NCBI RefSeq assembly: GCF_001612665.1
Contig: NZ_BDAX01000018.1
Span: forward strand, 186,001-250,000
Source of the DNA: Nocardia alba NBRC 108234
GTDB lineage: Bacteria > Actinomycetota > Actinomycetes > Mycobacteriales > Mycobacteriaceae
Direction of reading: 5' to 3'
Length of the DNA: 64,000 bases
Shown piece by piece: positions 48,130 to 56,634 of this stretch. Numbering within the stretch: the stretch's first letter is position 1; each line of letters begins with the position of its first letter. The position numbers and the translations under genes are program-made. A model generated the notes under the pieces. That model did no database searches and had not been told where the DNA came from. It saw only the letters and a program-made list of their open reading frames with translations.

Positions 48130-48984
48130 CTAACGGACCAGGGCGTTCTTGTCGGCGTAGTTGGTCATCGCGGAGTTCAGGCCGCGCATGGCCAGGGTGT
48201 AGCCGTAGGGGAAGTAGCGCTGGCCCCAGTGGGCGAACTGGATGTCGCGGGAGGTGTAAACCCAGTAACGGTTACGTTCGACTCCCTTGATCACCGCCGT
48301 GGCGGCCTCGTCCGAGGTGACGGCGTGGCGCATGAACAGCCGAATCGCCTTCTGCAACGCGGCGCTGTCGCGGTCGACGCCCGCGATGTCGATCGTGTCG
48401 GCCATCGGGGTGGCCATCGCGCCGGGGCAGACCAGGCTGACGCCGATCTTGTGCCGACGCAGGTCGAACCGCAGCACCTCCGAGACCCCACGCAAGCCGA
48501 ACTTGGTAGCGCTGTAGGGCGCGTGCCACGGCAGGCCGAAGATGCCCGCGGCCGACGACACATTCACCAGGTGACCGCCGCGACCGGCGGTGATCATGGG
48601 GGGCACGAACTCCTCGATGACGTGGATCGGACCCATCAGGTTGATGTCGACGGTGCGACGCCACTGCTGGGGCGTGAGCCTGTCGACGGTGCCCCAGGTG
48701 GCGATACCCGCCACATTCATGACGATGTCGACGTGGCGCACGGCCTCGAAGGTGTGCGCGGCGAGACCGACGACCGCGGAGTGGTCGCTCACGTCGGCCG
48801 CGTGCGCGAGATGCACCGTCGCCCCGGCCGCGCGCAGTTCCTCGGCGGTGGTGGTGAGCGCGTCGGCGGTGATGTCGGTGAGGACGAGCGAGGCCCCTTT
48901 CGCGGCGGCCGCGAACGCCGTGGCGCGGCCGAGGCCGCTGGCGGCACCGGTGATCAGGCAGGTCTTGCCGTCGAACTTCGTCAT
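48130..48984 (-). CDS. Short-chain dehydrogenase/reductase (SadH-like)
   Basis: The 284-residue SDR has TGAASGLG near residues 11-18, VAGIATWG, VNVSSAAGIFGLPWHAPYSATKFGLRGVSEVLRFDL with catalytic Ser and YxxxK, and a long C-terminal tail (VYTSRDIQFAHWGQRYFPYGYTLAMRGLNSAM). That tail is characteristic of mycobacterial SadH/CmrA-like lipid-associated SDRs. The substrate may be a long-chain keto compound. It ends next to the convergent PLP-enzyme gene. Confidence 0.85.
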   Translation of the reverse strand: MTKFDGKTCLITGAASGLGRATAFAAAAKGASLVLTDITADALTTTAEELRAAGATVHLAHAADVSDHSAVVGLAAHTFEAVRHVDIVMNVAGIATWGTVDRLTPQQWRRTVDINLMGPIHVIEEFVPPMITAGRGGHLVNVSSAAGIFGLPWHAPYSATKFGLRGVSEVLRFDLRRHKIGVSLVCPGAMATPMADTIDIAGVDRDSAALQKAIRLFMRHAVTSDEAATAVIKGVERNRYWVYTSRDIQFAHWGQRYFPYGYTLAMRGLNSAMTNYADKNALVR

Positions 48985-49017
48985 GGTCCCGACCCTACGT
49001 TTGGTGAACAGATGCGT

Positions 49018-49761
49018 CTACGGTTCCGCGGTGATCGCGATGGTGGTCCAGCCGCCGACATGGATCCGGCTGCCTTCACGCAGGGCGACCGCGTGCTGTG
49101 CGGCGATCGGTGTTTCGGCGCCGTCCAGGCTGGTTCCATTGGTGGAACCGAGATCGGTGACGGTGAGCGCGCCGCGCTGATCGACCAGGATCATCGCATG
49201 CGCGCGGGAGACGCCGATATCCACCGGGGCGATGCCGAGGTCGATCTCGGGCACGATTCCCTGCGAGGCCGATCGTTTTCCGATCAGGAACTGGTTGCCG
49301 CGCAGAATGATTCGACGTTCGGGATAGAAGTCCGGAAATTCGACACGTTCGGCATCGGGTCCCTTGCGGGCCTGGACGCGCGCGTACAACTCGCGGTCGG
49401 CGAAGATCCGGGCCACCCATGCCCCGGCTCGGCCGAAGTCGGGCGGTGCTCCGGCGGCGATCATGGTGGGGTCGAACCCGCCCCGAAGCTCGGGATGCGC
49501 ACGTGACGGTTCGAGCCCGGGCCCGGCCGAGGGGTCGACAGCTTCCGGTCGGTCACCGGGCCACGATGACGGGGCGGCCGGTGGTGGCAGGGCGCTGTCG
49601 TGGCCGCACCCCTCACAGAAACGTCCGCTGGTCGGCGCGTGGCAGTTCGGGCACAGGCGCAGCGCGGCCGGGTCGGGCGCGGGCGCCGCGCCGAGCGCCG
49701 ATCCGCACACATCGCAGTAGTCGGTCGACCGCGACTGGTGACCGTCGGCGCACATCGGCAT
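49018..49761 (-). CDS. FHA-domain protein with paired N-terminal zinc ribbons
   Basis: The 247-residue protein starts with two Cys4-type ribbons: one around MCADGHQSRSTDYCDVCGSALG (residues 4-24) and one around LCPNCHAPTSGRFCEGCG (36-53). A Pro-rich linker follows. The C-terminal FHA domain has FLIGKRSASQG, SRAHAMI and DLGSTNGT, the residues that bind phosphothreonine peptides. It is the last gene of the glnX-pknG operon, 1 nt after the VWA gene. It probably docks to a protein phosphorylated by the PknG homologue. Confidence 0.88.
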   Translation of the reverse strand: MPMCADGHQSRSTDYCDVCGSALGAAPAPDPAALRLCPNCHAPTSGRFCEGCGHDSALPPPAAPSSWPGDRPEAVDPSAGPGLEPSRAHPELRGGFDPTMIAAGAPPDFGRAGAWVARIFADRELYARVQARKGPDAERVEFPDFYPERRIILRGNQFLIGKRSASQGIVPEIDLGIAPVDIGVSRAHAMILVDQRGALTVTDLGSTNGTSLDGAETPIAAQHAVALREGSRIHVGGWTTIAITAEP

Positions 49762-49762
49762 G

Positions 49763-51052
49763 TCAGCCGCCCTCCGGCCGCACCCGTGCGGTCTTGGTGG
49801 AGCGGATGTCGAGGGCTAGTTCGTCGGCCGCGGCGACCTGGCCGCGCAGCTTCACGGTGCCGTCGTGCTCGACCTCGACCACCCCGCGCAACAGCTTCGC
49901 GGTGGACTCGTGGCCGGAGGCGGCGGCCAACTCCACCGCGCGCCGCAGTTTCGCGGTCGCGGTGGTGACATCGCCGCTGCGACGCGCCGCCAGGCCTTCC
50001 TGCACGGCCTGGGCCAGTTCGACCTGGCCGGTGTAGTGGGCCACCCGGGTGCTGATGCGGGTCGACAGGGTCGAATCGGTGGTCCAGACCGCGCGCACCA
50101 GGCCCTGACCGAGGACCTCCTCCCCCGCCAGTACGCTCAACCGCCCGGCCAGCTTCTCCCGGCCGGGCGCGGCCGGTTCCAGTTCGATCTGCAGGTGGTA
50201 CTCGCGTTCCTCGGCGGCCCACGACGACAGCGGATACTCCCCCACCTGCACGCCCGTGTCGATCCGGCGCCCGGTCAGATCCTCGAGCACCGGCGAGACC
50301 TGTTTGACCATGCGCACCCGCGCACCGGCGGGGGTCCACACCTTCAGCGTCAGTTCCGGGATCACCCGGGCGGCCGAGGACTTCATCATCGCGGCGAAAT
50401 CTCGGGCCAGGTCCTTCGGATCGGCCACGATGTTCGCGTCGCCGGACAGTTTCGAGGCGATCTTGCGCACCTCCTCGGCGACCCAGTCGTCGCCGACGCC
50501 GCGGCAGTCACAGACGAAAAGCCCTTCGGCACGGTCGAGTTCGGTCGCGAGCTGCTGCGGGGTCTCGTGTTCGTTCTTGCCGTCGGTGAGCAGGATCGCG
50601 TGCGCCTGCGCCCCGGGGTGCGCGGCGGCGACCTCGCGGGCCAGCGCCAGCCACGAACCCATCGCCGTGCCGCCGTCGGGGCGCAACCGGTCCAGGGCAC
50701 GGCGGGCCGAGCCGCGATGGGCGCTGTCGGCGGGGGCGGACATGGTGTTGTCGCTCGGGTAGATCAGCCGGGCCGCCTCGGTGCCCTCGATGATGGCGAA
50801 CGCGGTGCCGTCGGGAATCTCGTCCAGTGCGGTGCGGGTGGCGTTGCGCGCGTTCTCGAACTTGCGCTTGTTGCCCATCGAACCGGAGCAGTCGATGATC
50901 AGGATCTCGAGTCGCGGTGGTGGCGTCGCGACGGCGGCGAGTTCGGGGCCGGTGGTCACCGTGAGCACCGCGTCCACCACGCTCGCGCCCTCGGCGAGGA
51001 ATTCGTTCTGGTCGACGGCGATCGAGATACCGGCTGTCTCAGGGGAACTCAT
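49763..51052 (-). CDS. VWA-domain protein
   Basis: The 429-residue protein has a von Willebrand factor A domain with the metal-ion site DCSGSMG (Asp54, Ser56, Ser58), the conserved Thr in GGTAMGSW and the Asp in LLTDGKNEH. A beta-rich segment follows, and the C-terminal 120 residues look helical and TPR-like (AQAVQEGLAARRSGDVTTATAKLRRAVELA). VWA proteins assemble complexes through metal-dependent contacts. The ATG overlaps the PP2C stop by 4 nt. I start at MSSPETAGIS; the 118-codon in-frame extension is a shadow of the PP2C gene. Confidence 0.9.
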   Translation of the reverse strand: MSSPETAGISIAVDQNEFLAEGASVVDAVLTVTTGPELAAVATPPPRLEILIIDCSGSMGNKRKFENARNATRTALDEIPDGTAFAIIEGTEAARLIYPSDNTMSAPADSAHRGSARRALDRLRPDGGTAMGSWLALAREVAAAHPGAQAHAILLTDGKNEHETPQQLATELDRAEGLFVCDCRGVGDDWVAEEVRKIASKLSGDANIVADPKDLARDFAAMMKSSAARVIPELTLKVWTPAGARVRMVKQVSPVLEDLTGRRIDTGVQVGEYPLSSWAAEEREYHLQIELEPAAPGREKLAGRLSVLAGEEVLGQGLVRAVWTTDSTLSTRISTRVAHYTGQVELAQAVQEGLAARRSGDVTTATAKLRRAVELAAASGHESTAKLLRGVVEVEHDGTVKLRGQVAAADELALDIRSTKTARVRPEGG

Positions 51053-52059
51053 GACACTCCTGGTTCGTGCGATACGGCCACCGGCACCGGGGCCAACGCG
51101 ACCGTGATGTTGTCGCTGCCCCCGCTGTTCAGCGCGAAGTCGGCGAGCGCGCGGGCGGCGGCCCGCGGTGACGTCTCCACGGTGAAGCCGGCGAGCGCGA
51201 CCGCCTCGGGCAGGTAGTTCCACAGGCCGTCGCTGCACAGCAGCAGCGTGCCCGGTTCGGTGGCCAGCATGCGTTGCAGGCAGTTCTTCGACCACGGCGC
51301 TTCGCCGCCGTCGGCGCCGAGCCAGCGCAGCAGGGTGTGCGCGCGGGGATCGTTCATCGCCGCGGTCTCGTCGAGTGCGCCCGCCTCGACGAGAGCCTGG
51401 GCCCACGAGTCGTCGACGCTGAGCCGGCGCGAGGCGGTCGGATCGCCCGCGGCGAGCCAGAATGCCCTGCTGTCACCGACATTGGCGACGGTGATGTCGG
51501 TGCCCAGGCTCGTCTCGCGCACGATCGCGGAGACATAGGTGCACGAGGGCGCGTACTCGGGAGTGCGTGACATGCCGCGTACCGCCGCGGTCGCCGCCGC
51601 CAGGCCCGCCATCGCGGCGTCGGAATCGGGCCTGCCCTCGGCCAGCGCGGCCAGGGCGGCGTCGACGCCGGTGCGGGCGGCATTGCCGGAGGCCGCCTGG
51701 GGGTCCTGGGAGGTGGAGACGCCGTCGCTGACGACGATCACCCGGATGCCGTCGCCCTCCCGCACCGCGGCCGCGACCGCGTCTTCGTTGCGGGAATGGC
51801 TGATACCGCGGTCGGTGAGCACGTATACCGCGCCGAGGTCTTCCTCGAATCGGTCGGGAACCGGCTTCGGGCTGCCGCACTTGACGCAGTAGCCGCCCTC
51901 GTAGCGGCGCTCACCGCAGGTGGAGCACTGCGGCAGCGCGACCGGATCATGCACGGGCAGTGCCACTTTGCGCACCCCGAGTTCACGACCGCAGCCCTCG
52001 CAGAAGCGGTATCCCGCGCGCGCCGAGCCCGCGCAGTCGGCACAGCCCGCGGCCGTCAC
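51049..52059 (-). CDS. PP2C-family Ser/Thr phosphatase with zinc ribbons
   Basis: The 336-residue protein begins with two zinc ribbons (CADCAGSARAGYRFCEGCG, then CSTCGERRYEGGYCVKCG). A PP2C phosphatase domain follows, with metal-binding motifs ISHSRNEDAV (Asp), VVSDGVSTS, NVGDSRAFW and SGGSDNITVAL. The GTG start overlaps the pknG stop (GTGA) and the end overlaps the VWA gene (ATGA). It probably reverses phosphorylation carried out by the PknG homologue. Confidence 0.9.
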   Translation of the reverse strand: MTAAGCADCAGSARAGYRFCEGCGRELGVRKVALPVHDPVALPQCSTCGERRYEGGYCVKCGSPKPVPDRFEEDLGAVYVLTDRGISHSRNEDAVAAAVREGDGIRVIVVSDGVSTSQDPQAASGNAARTGVDAALAALAEGRPDSDAAMAGLAAATAAVRGMSRTPEYAPSCTYVSAIVRETSLGTDITVANVGDSRAFWLAAGDPTASRRLSVDDSWAQALVEAGALDETAAMNDPRAHTLLRWLGADGGEAPWSKNCLQRMLATEPGTLLLCSDGLWNYLPEAVALAGFTVETSPRAAARALADFALNSGGSDNITVALAPVPVAVSHEPGVS

Positions 52060-54503
52060 AGCGTGGTCCTCGGGCGCACCGTGTTCGCCTGATCCACCAG
52101 GACGAATCGGGTCCACATGTCGTCGGCCTCGCGTGCCAGTGTCCGCAAGCATCGTTCCAATCCTGTTCGCACGCCCTGTTCGGTGAATTCCACGTCCAAC
52201 AGCTTGCCTGGTGCACTCGCTCGCTGTCCCGACCGGATCCACTTCAGTGCTGCCTCGAGGACGACCATGCGTACCTGGGCGGTGCGGGTGCGCGAGTCGA
52301 GGCGCAATCGGTCGACCCGCTCGCCGGTCCGGCGGAGCAAGTCCTCGTCGACTTCGGCCGGATCACGATGCGTCAGTAGGGTTTCGACGGCCGAGACTCT
52401 GGCCTCGGTGAACATCGAGGAGGTGCGGTCGACTTGATCGAGGACCGCCACCGCACCCGCGCGGTCACCGCCGGCGCGGCGCAGTCGCGCGGCGCCGAAC
52501 GCTGCGGACAGGTAGGTGTGGTCGGTGCGCCACACCACCTCGTAGAGCGCCGCCGCGCGGCGGGATTCCACGGCTGCGGTGTCGGGCTGCGCGGCGGCCC
52601 CGAGTTCCAGCGCGGCGGCCAGCGCGAGTTTGGGAGCGGGCTCACCGGGCAGTGCCGCGTAGACGGACTCGAAATCCGCTGCCGCGGCGGCATAGTCGCC
52701 GGTGAGCAGGGCGGCCTGGGCTCGATACCAGACGGGGCGCCAGTCGAACTCGAGCTCGGCGTCCAGGGCCGCGAGGCGGGCCAACGCGGCGGTCGCCTCA
52801 CCTGCCTCCAGCTCGGCGCGGACCAGTCGCAGCGGGATCTCGACCGACTCGCCCGATCCGGTCACCACCGCGCGCGAGCCGACGGTGAGTGCCTGCTCGA
52901 GTTCGGCCGGGGTCGCGGCATCGGTGGTCGCGAGCAGGGCGGCGCCGCTGTCGCCGGGGTCGACCAGCGGCGCGGGCAGACCGGTGATCAGGGCGGCGGG
53001 CTCGGGTGTGACGCTGTCGATGCCGAAAACGGCACGGGCGGGACCGAACTGGCTCGACATGCCGGGGCGCGGGATGCCGTCGCCGGTCGCCAGCACTTCC
53101 CGCAGCACACCGGTCAGCTGGTCGGCCATCTCGCTCGTCGAGGCGAACCGCGCCAGCGGGTCGGGGTCGGTGGATCGCCGCAGGAATCGGTACAGCGAAT
53201 CATGTTCGGCCAGTATCGGTTCGGTATCGGGGCCGGGGATCGGGCCGAGCTTGCCGTCCACGGAGGGCACCCGCATCATCAGCACGGCCAGCGTGCGGCC
53301 CGCGGTGTAGATCTCGGTGGCCACGGTCGGTCCGGTTTCGGCGATCTCGGGTGCCTGGTAGCCGATGGTGCCGTAGATAGGGCTGGTGCGGTCGTCCATC
53401 GCGATGACCGCGCCGAGGTCGATCAGTTCGAGGCGTTCCTCGGTCTGCATCACATTGTCGGGCTTGAAATCGCAGTAGGCCCAGCCGCGAGCGTGCAGAT
53501 AGCCGAGGGCGGGCAACATCTCCAGCACATAGGCGATCGCCTGCGCGGGCGGCAGATACCGCTGGTTCTCGGCGCGGTAGGCGCGCAGGATCTGCTTGAG
53601 CGAGGTGCCACCGACATAGGCCATCACGATGTAGCCGACCGGTTCGCCGTCGGCGTCGGCGTGTTCGGTGAAATTGTGGATCTTGACGATGTTGGGGTGG
53701 TCGACCTCGGCGAGGAAACGCCGCTCGGCCAGGGCGGCGGCCAGGGCGTCGGTGTCGCCGGTGTCGATGAGGCCCTTGAGGACCACCCAGCGGTTGTTGA
53801 CGGCACGGTCGGTGGCCAGGTAGATCCATCCGAGACCACCGTGGGCCAGCGCCCCCGCCACCTCGTACTGACCCCCGACGAGATCGCCTGCCCGCAGCCG
53901 GGGCACGAACGAGTAGCGGGTGCCACAGTGCGGGCAGAACCCCGCGGTACGGCCCGCGACGCCGGCCTGGCCGCGACCGACGGGCTTGTCGCACTTGCCG
54001 CAGAAACGGTCGGTTTCGGGGACCTGGGGGTCGGTGAGTACCGCCGTGGCCGGGTCGACGCGCGGCACCGGCGGCACCTCGACGAGCCCGGCGCCGAGCC
54101 TGCCGCGCGCGGCCGAACGCGCCGAGCCCGAACGGGTGCGCACCGAGCGACTCGAGGTGCGCCCGCTCGCGCTGACGGTCGACGCGGACGGGCTGTGCAT
54201 CGGGCCCGTCACCGTGGCCGGCGCGGTACCGCAGGTGTCGCAGTAGCCCTCGACGATCGTGCCGCCGCACTCGGGTTCGCCACACGCGCCGGGAACAGGC
54301 GCGGGTGGCGGCGGCTGGGGGTTCGGATCGCGCGGCTGCGCCGGGTTGATGCTGCGCGGCTGCGCTGTCGTGCGTCCCGACCGGCCGTTGCCCGTCGGCA
54401 GCGCCTGCGGCACCGGTGGCGCGCTCGCGACGGGCGCGGTACCGCACAGTGCGCAGTAACCGTCCTCGATCGTGCCGCCGCACCCCGGTTCACTACACGT
54501 CAT
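52056..54503 (-). CDS. pknG: Ser/Thr protein kinase PknG
   Basis: The 815-residue soluble kinase has the PknG architecture. A rubredoxin-like segment (CGKCDKPVGRGQ.. FCPHCG, about residues 168-195) precedes the kinase domain (GALAHGGLGWIYLATD loop near 214, catalytic Lys in VVLKGLI, catalytic loop YCDFKPDNVM near 342, LIDLGAV). A C-terminal TPR domain follows from about 560. In addition, the N-terminus carries two near-identical ribbons, CSEPGCGGTIEDGYCALCG and CGEPECGGTIVEGYCDTCG. In mycobacteria PknG senses amino acids through GlnH and GlnX and controls 2-oxoglutarate metabolism; both partners are encoded upstream here. Confidence 0.93.
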   Translation of the reverse strand: MTCSEPGCGGTIEDGYCALCGTAPVASAPPVPQALPTGNGRSGRTTAQPRSINPAQPRDPNPQPPPPAPVPGACGEPECGGTIVEGYCDTCGTAPATVTGPMHSPSASTVSASGRTSSRSVRTRSGSARSAARGRLGAGLVEVPPVPRVDPATAVLTDPQVPETDRFCGKCDKPVGRGQAGVAGRTAGFCPHCGTRYSFVPRLRAGDLVGGQYEVAGALAHGGLGWIYLATDRAVNNRWVVLKGLIDTGDTDALAAALAERRFLAEVDHPNIVKIHNFTEHADADGEPVGYIVMAYVGGTSLKQILRAYRAENQRYLPPAQAIAYVLEMLPALGYLHARGWAYCDFKPDNVMQTEERLELIDLGAVIAMDDRTSPIYGTIGYQAPEIAETGPTVATEIYTAGRTLAVLMMRVPSVDGKLGPIPGPDTEPILAEHDSLYRFLRRSTDPDPLARFASTSEMADQLTGVLREVLATGDGIPRPGMSSQFGPARAVFGIDSVTPEPAALITGLPAPLVDPGDSGAALLATTDAATPAELEQALTVGSRAVVTGSGESVEIPLRLVRAELEAGEATAALARLAALDAELEFDWRPVWYRAQAALLTGDYAAAAADFESVYAALPGEPAPKLALAAALELGAAAQPDTAAVESRRAAALYEVVWRTDHTYLSAAFGAARLRRAGGDRAGAVAVLDQVDRTSSMFTEARVSAVETLLTHRDPAEVDEDLLRRTGERVDRLRLDSRTRTAQVRMVVLEAALKWIRSGQRASAPGKLLDVEFTEQGVRTGLERCLRTLAREADDMWTRFVLVDQANTVRPRTTL

Positions 54504-55672
54504 GCTGTGCGCCCCGCTTTCTCCCCGATGATCGAACGATAGTCCGCGACGGCGCGGGTGACCGCGGCCAGATCGCATGGCGTGCGGGTGAGTAGCCCGG
54601 CCGCGATCCGGTCGGCGGCGAGCACATCGCGGTCCTCGCTCACCCCGATCCGCGAGGCCTTGGCACGGTAGGCCGTGAGCCTGCCGCGTAGTTCGGCCCG
54701 CCGATCGAGCAGGCCACGGGCCAATTCTTCGCGCCGCGCGGCCTTTTCGGCGGCGTCGGCGGTCCGCACCCGCAGCGCGAGCAGATGTTGCACCGTCGGC
54801 CGGTCGGGCGTATCGCCGAGAGTGTCGAGGTCGTCGCGCAGTCGCGCGGCCGGTTCGCCGCCCTCGGGTAGCTCGCCGGTCGCGACCTTGCGCTGCGCCT
54901 GGGTGGCGGTGTCGTCGGCGCGGTCCTGCCGTTCGCCGAGAGCGGCCAGTTGTGCGCGCAGGGCGGCGACGGCGCCGGGCAGATCGGCGGCCACGGCCAG
55001 ATGGTCACGATGGCGGGCGGATTCGGTGTCGATCAGCGTGGTGAGCGAGGCGAGCGCGGCATCGATCTCACCCGGCCCGAAACCGAGCGGATCGGTGCCC
55101 GCGCGACGCAGCAGCGTGGACAGTGATTCGGTGGCCGCGTCCAGCGCACCGCGCGCCTGCTCGACCCGCTGCTGCAGCGGGGCGAGCGCACCGAGCACCC
55201 GCTCGTCGACCGCCGCGACCTCGTCGGCGAACGGGGCCACGACGGCGAACGCGGCGCGCATCCGATCCAGGCAATCGGCGATACCGACCGTCACAACGGT
55301 CTCGCTGGGACCGGTCAGACCACGCTGTGCCAAGGGAATCGGGATCCTCGCCACCTCGTGCGGGCGGCCGCGCAGCAGCTCGGTGAGCCGCACGCGGGCC
55401 CGGTCGTCGACCCTGCCGCGACCGGCACGCATCGTCTGCGCCTCACCGAGGATGGCGCGCACCCGCCCCAGGTCTTCCCAGAGCTCGCCCAGCGCCTTCT
55501 CCACCGGCACCCAGCGACGCGCTGTCGCCCCGGTCGGCGGGTAACGGCGGACCAGGGCCAGTCCGGGGTGGCGGTCCAGTTCCAGCAGGGTGGTGGTCAC
55601 GGTTGCCAATTCCGTTGTGCGCGCGGCCAGTTCACGATCGATCTCGAACACGCCGAGTATCGGCCAGGTCAT
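54500..55672 (-). CDS. Coiled-coil protein of the pknG operon
   Basis: The 390-residue protein is predominantly helical. It is rich in Ala, Leu, Arg and Glu and has coiled-coil-like heptads (for example around 168-190 and 225-330). It has no signal peptide, membrane span or cysteine motif, so it is cytoplasmic. It overlaps pknG and glnH by 4 nt (ATGA each side), so it is made with both. Related genes sit next to pknG in other actinobacteria as far as I know, but no function is established. A scaffold or link between GlnX and PknG is inferred. Confidence 0.75.
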   Translation of the reverse strand: MTWPILGVFEIDRELAARTTELATVTTTLLELDRHPGLALVRRYPPTGATARRWVPVEKALGELWEDLGRVRAILGEAQTMRAGRGRVDDRARVRLTELLRGRPHEVARIPIPLAQRGLTGPSETVVTVGIADCLDRMRAAFAVVAPFADEVAAVDERVLGALAPLQQRVEQARGALDAATESLSTLLRRAGTDPLGFGPGEIDAALASLTTLIDTESARHRDHLAVAADLPGAVAALRAQLAALGERQDRADDTATQAQRKVATGELPEGGEPAARLRDDLDTLGDTPDRPTVQHLLALRVRTADAAEKAARREELARGLLDRRAELRGRLTAYRAKASRIGVSEDRDVLAADRIAAGLLTRTPCDLAAVTRAVADYRSIIGEKAGRTA

Positions 55673-56634
55673 CCGATGTACCGGGGCACCGGCGGGCCCT
55701 GGGACGGGCCGAGGGTCGACAGGTGCTCGGCGTAGATCCGCTGCCAGGTGCCGTCGACGCGGGTGCGGTCGAGCACGCCGTTGACGAACCGCACCAGGTC
55801 GTCGCTGCCGCGCGGCACGCCCACCGCGTACGCACCCGTGCCGATCGGATCGCCGAGCACCTCGAGGTTGTGGTCCTGGGCGACGAGGCCCGCCAGGATC
55901 GGCTCGTCACCGCTGATCGCGTCGACGGTGCCCTGCTGCAGGGCCACCAGGCAGTCGGTCCAGTTGGTCACGCCGAGCACGGCGGGGGGCTTGGGCAGCG
56001 TGAACAACGGCGCGGCGGCAGTCGTGCCCTTCGCGACGCAGACCCGCTTGCCCGCGAGCCCGGCCCCGCCGGTGATCCCCGCGCCGCGGGGGGCCGCGAT
56101 GCGTTGCGCCGCACGGTAGTACACGCTGGAAAAGTCGACCTCGCGGCGGCGTTCGCAGGTCGCCGAGAAGGTGCGCACGATCATGTCGACCTTCTTCTCC
56201 TGCAACAGCGGGATCCGGTCGGCGGCGGTGACCGAGCGCAGTTCGATCTTGTCCGGATCACCGAACAGGTCGCGCGCGATCTCTCTGGCCAGGTCGATGT
56301 CGAAGCCCTCCAATCTACCGGTCGAGGGATTGCGGAACCCGAACATGTAGGTGTTCTGATCGACGCCCACCCGCAGCCTGCCGTTGGCGACGATGGCGGC
56401 CATGGCCGATCCCGCCGGCATCGCACCCGGTCGAGGCTGGGTCTTCGGCGCCAGGGTGGCTTCGGTATCGCAGGCGCCGGTGCCCTCGGCGGCAGGCGCC
56501 GAGGTGATCGATTCGGCGCCCGGCAACGGCGGGGCGACCGCGGTGGCGGCGATGATCGACGGTTCGGGTGCGTCGGCGCAGCCCGCGACCAGCGCGACGG
56601 CCACGGCGAGTGCGAGCAGCAGTGGACGCCTCAC
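55669..56634 (-). CDS. glnH: Amino-acid-binding lipoprotein GlnH
   Basis: The 321-residue protein starts with GTG and has a lipoprotein signal with the lipobox LVAGC (Cys19). It has the bacterial solute-binding family 3 fold: LRVGVDQNTYMFGFRNPSTGRLEGFDIDLAREIA near 94-125 and VDAISGDEPILAG. In M. tuberculosis, GlnH binds Asp or Glu outside the membrane and signals through GlnX to PknG. The gene order glnX-glnH-coiled coil-pknG supports the same role. The start overlaps glnX by GTGA. Confidence 0.92.
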   Translation of the reverse strand: MRRPLLLALAVAVALVAGCADAPEPSIIAATAVAPPLPGAESITSAPAAEGTGACDTEATLAPKTQPRPGAMPAGSAMAAIVANGRLRVGVDQNTYMFGFRNPSTGRLEGFDIDLAREIARDLFGDPDKIELRSVTAADRIPLLQEKKVDMIVRTFSATCERRREVDFSSVYYRAAQRIAAPRGAGITGGAGLAGKRVCVAKGTTAAAPLFTLPKPPAVLGVTNWTDCLVALQQGTVDAISGDEPILAGLVAQDHNLEVLGDPIGTGAYAVGVPRGSDDLVRFVNGVLDRTRVDGTWQRIYAEHLSTLGPSQGPPVPRYIG

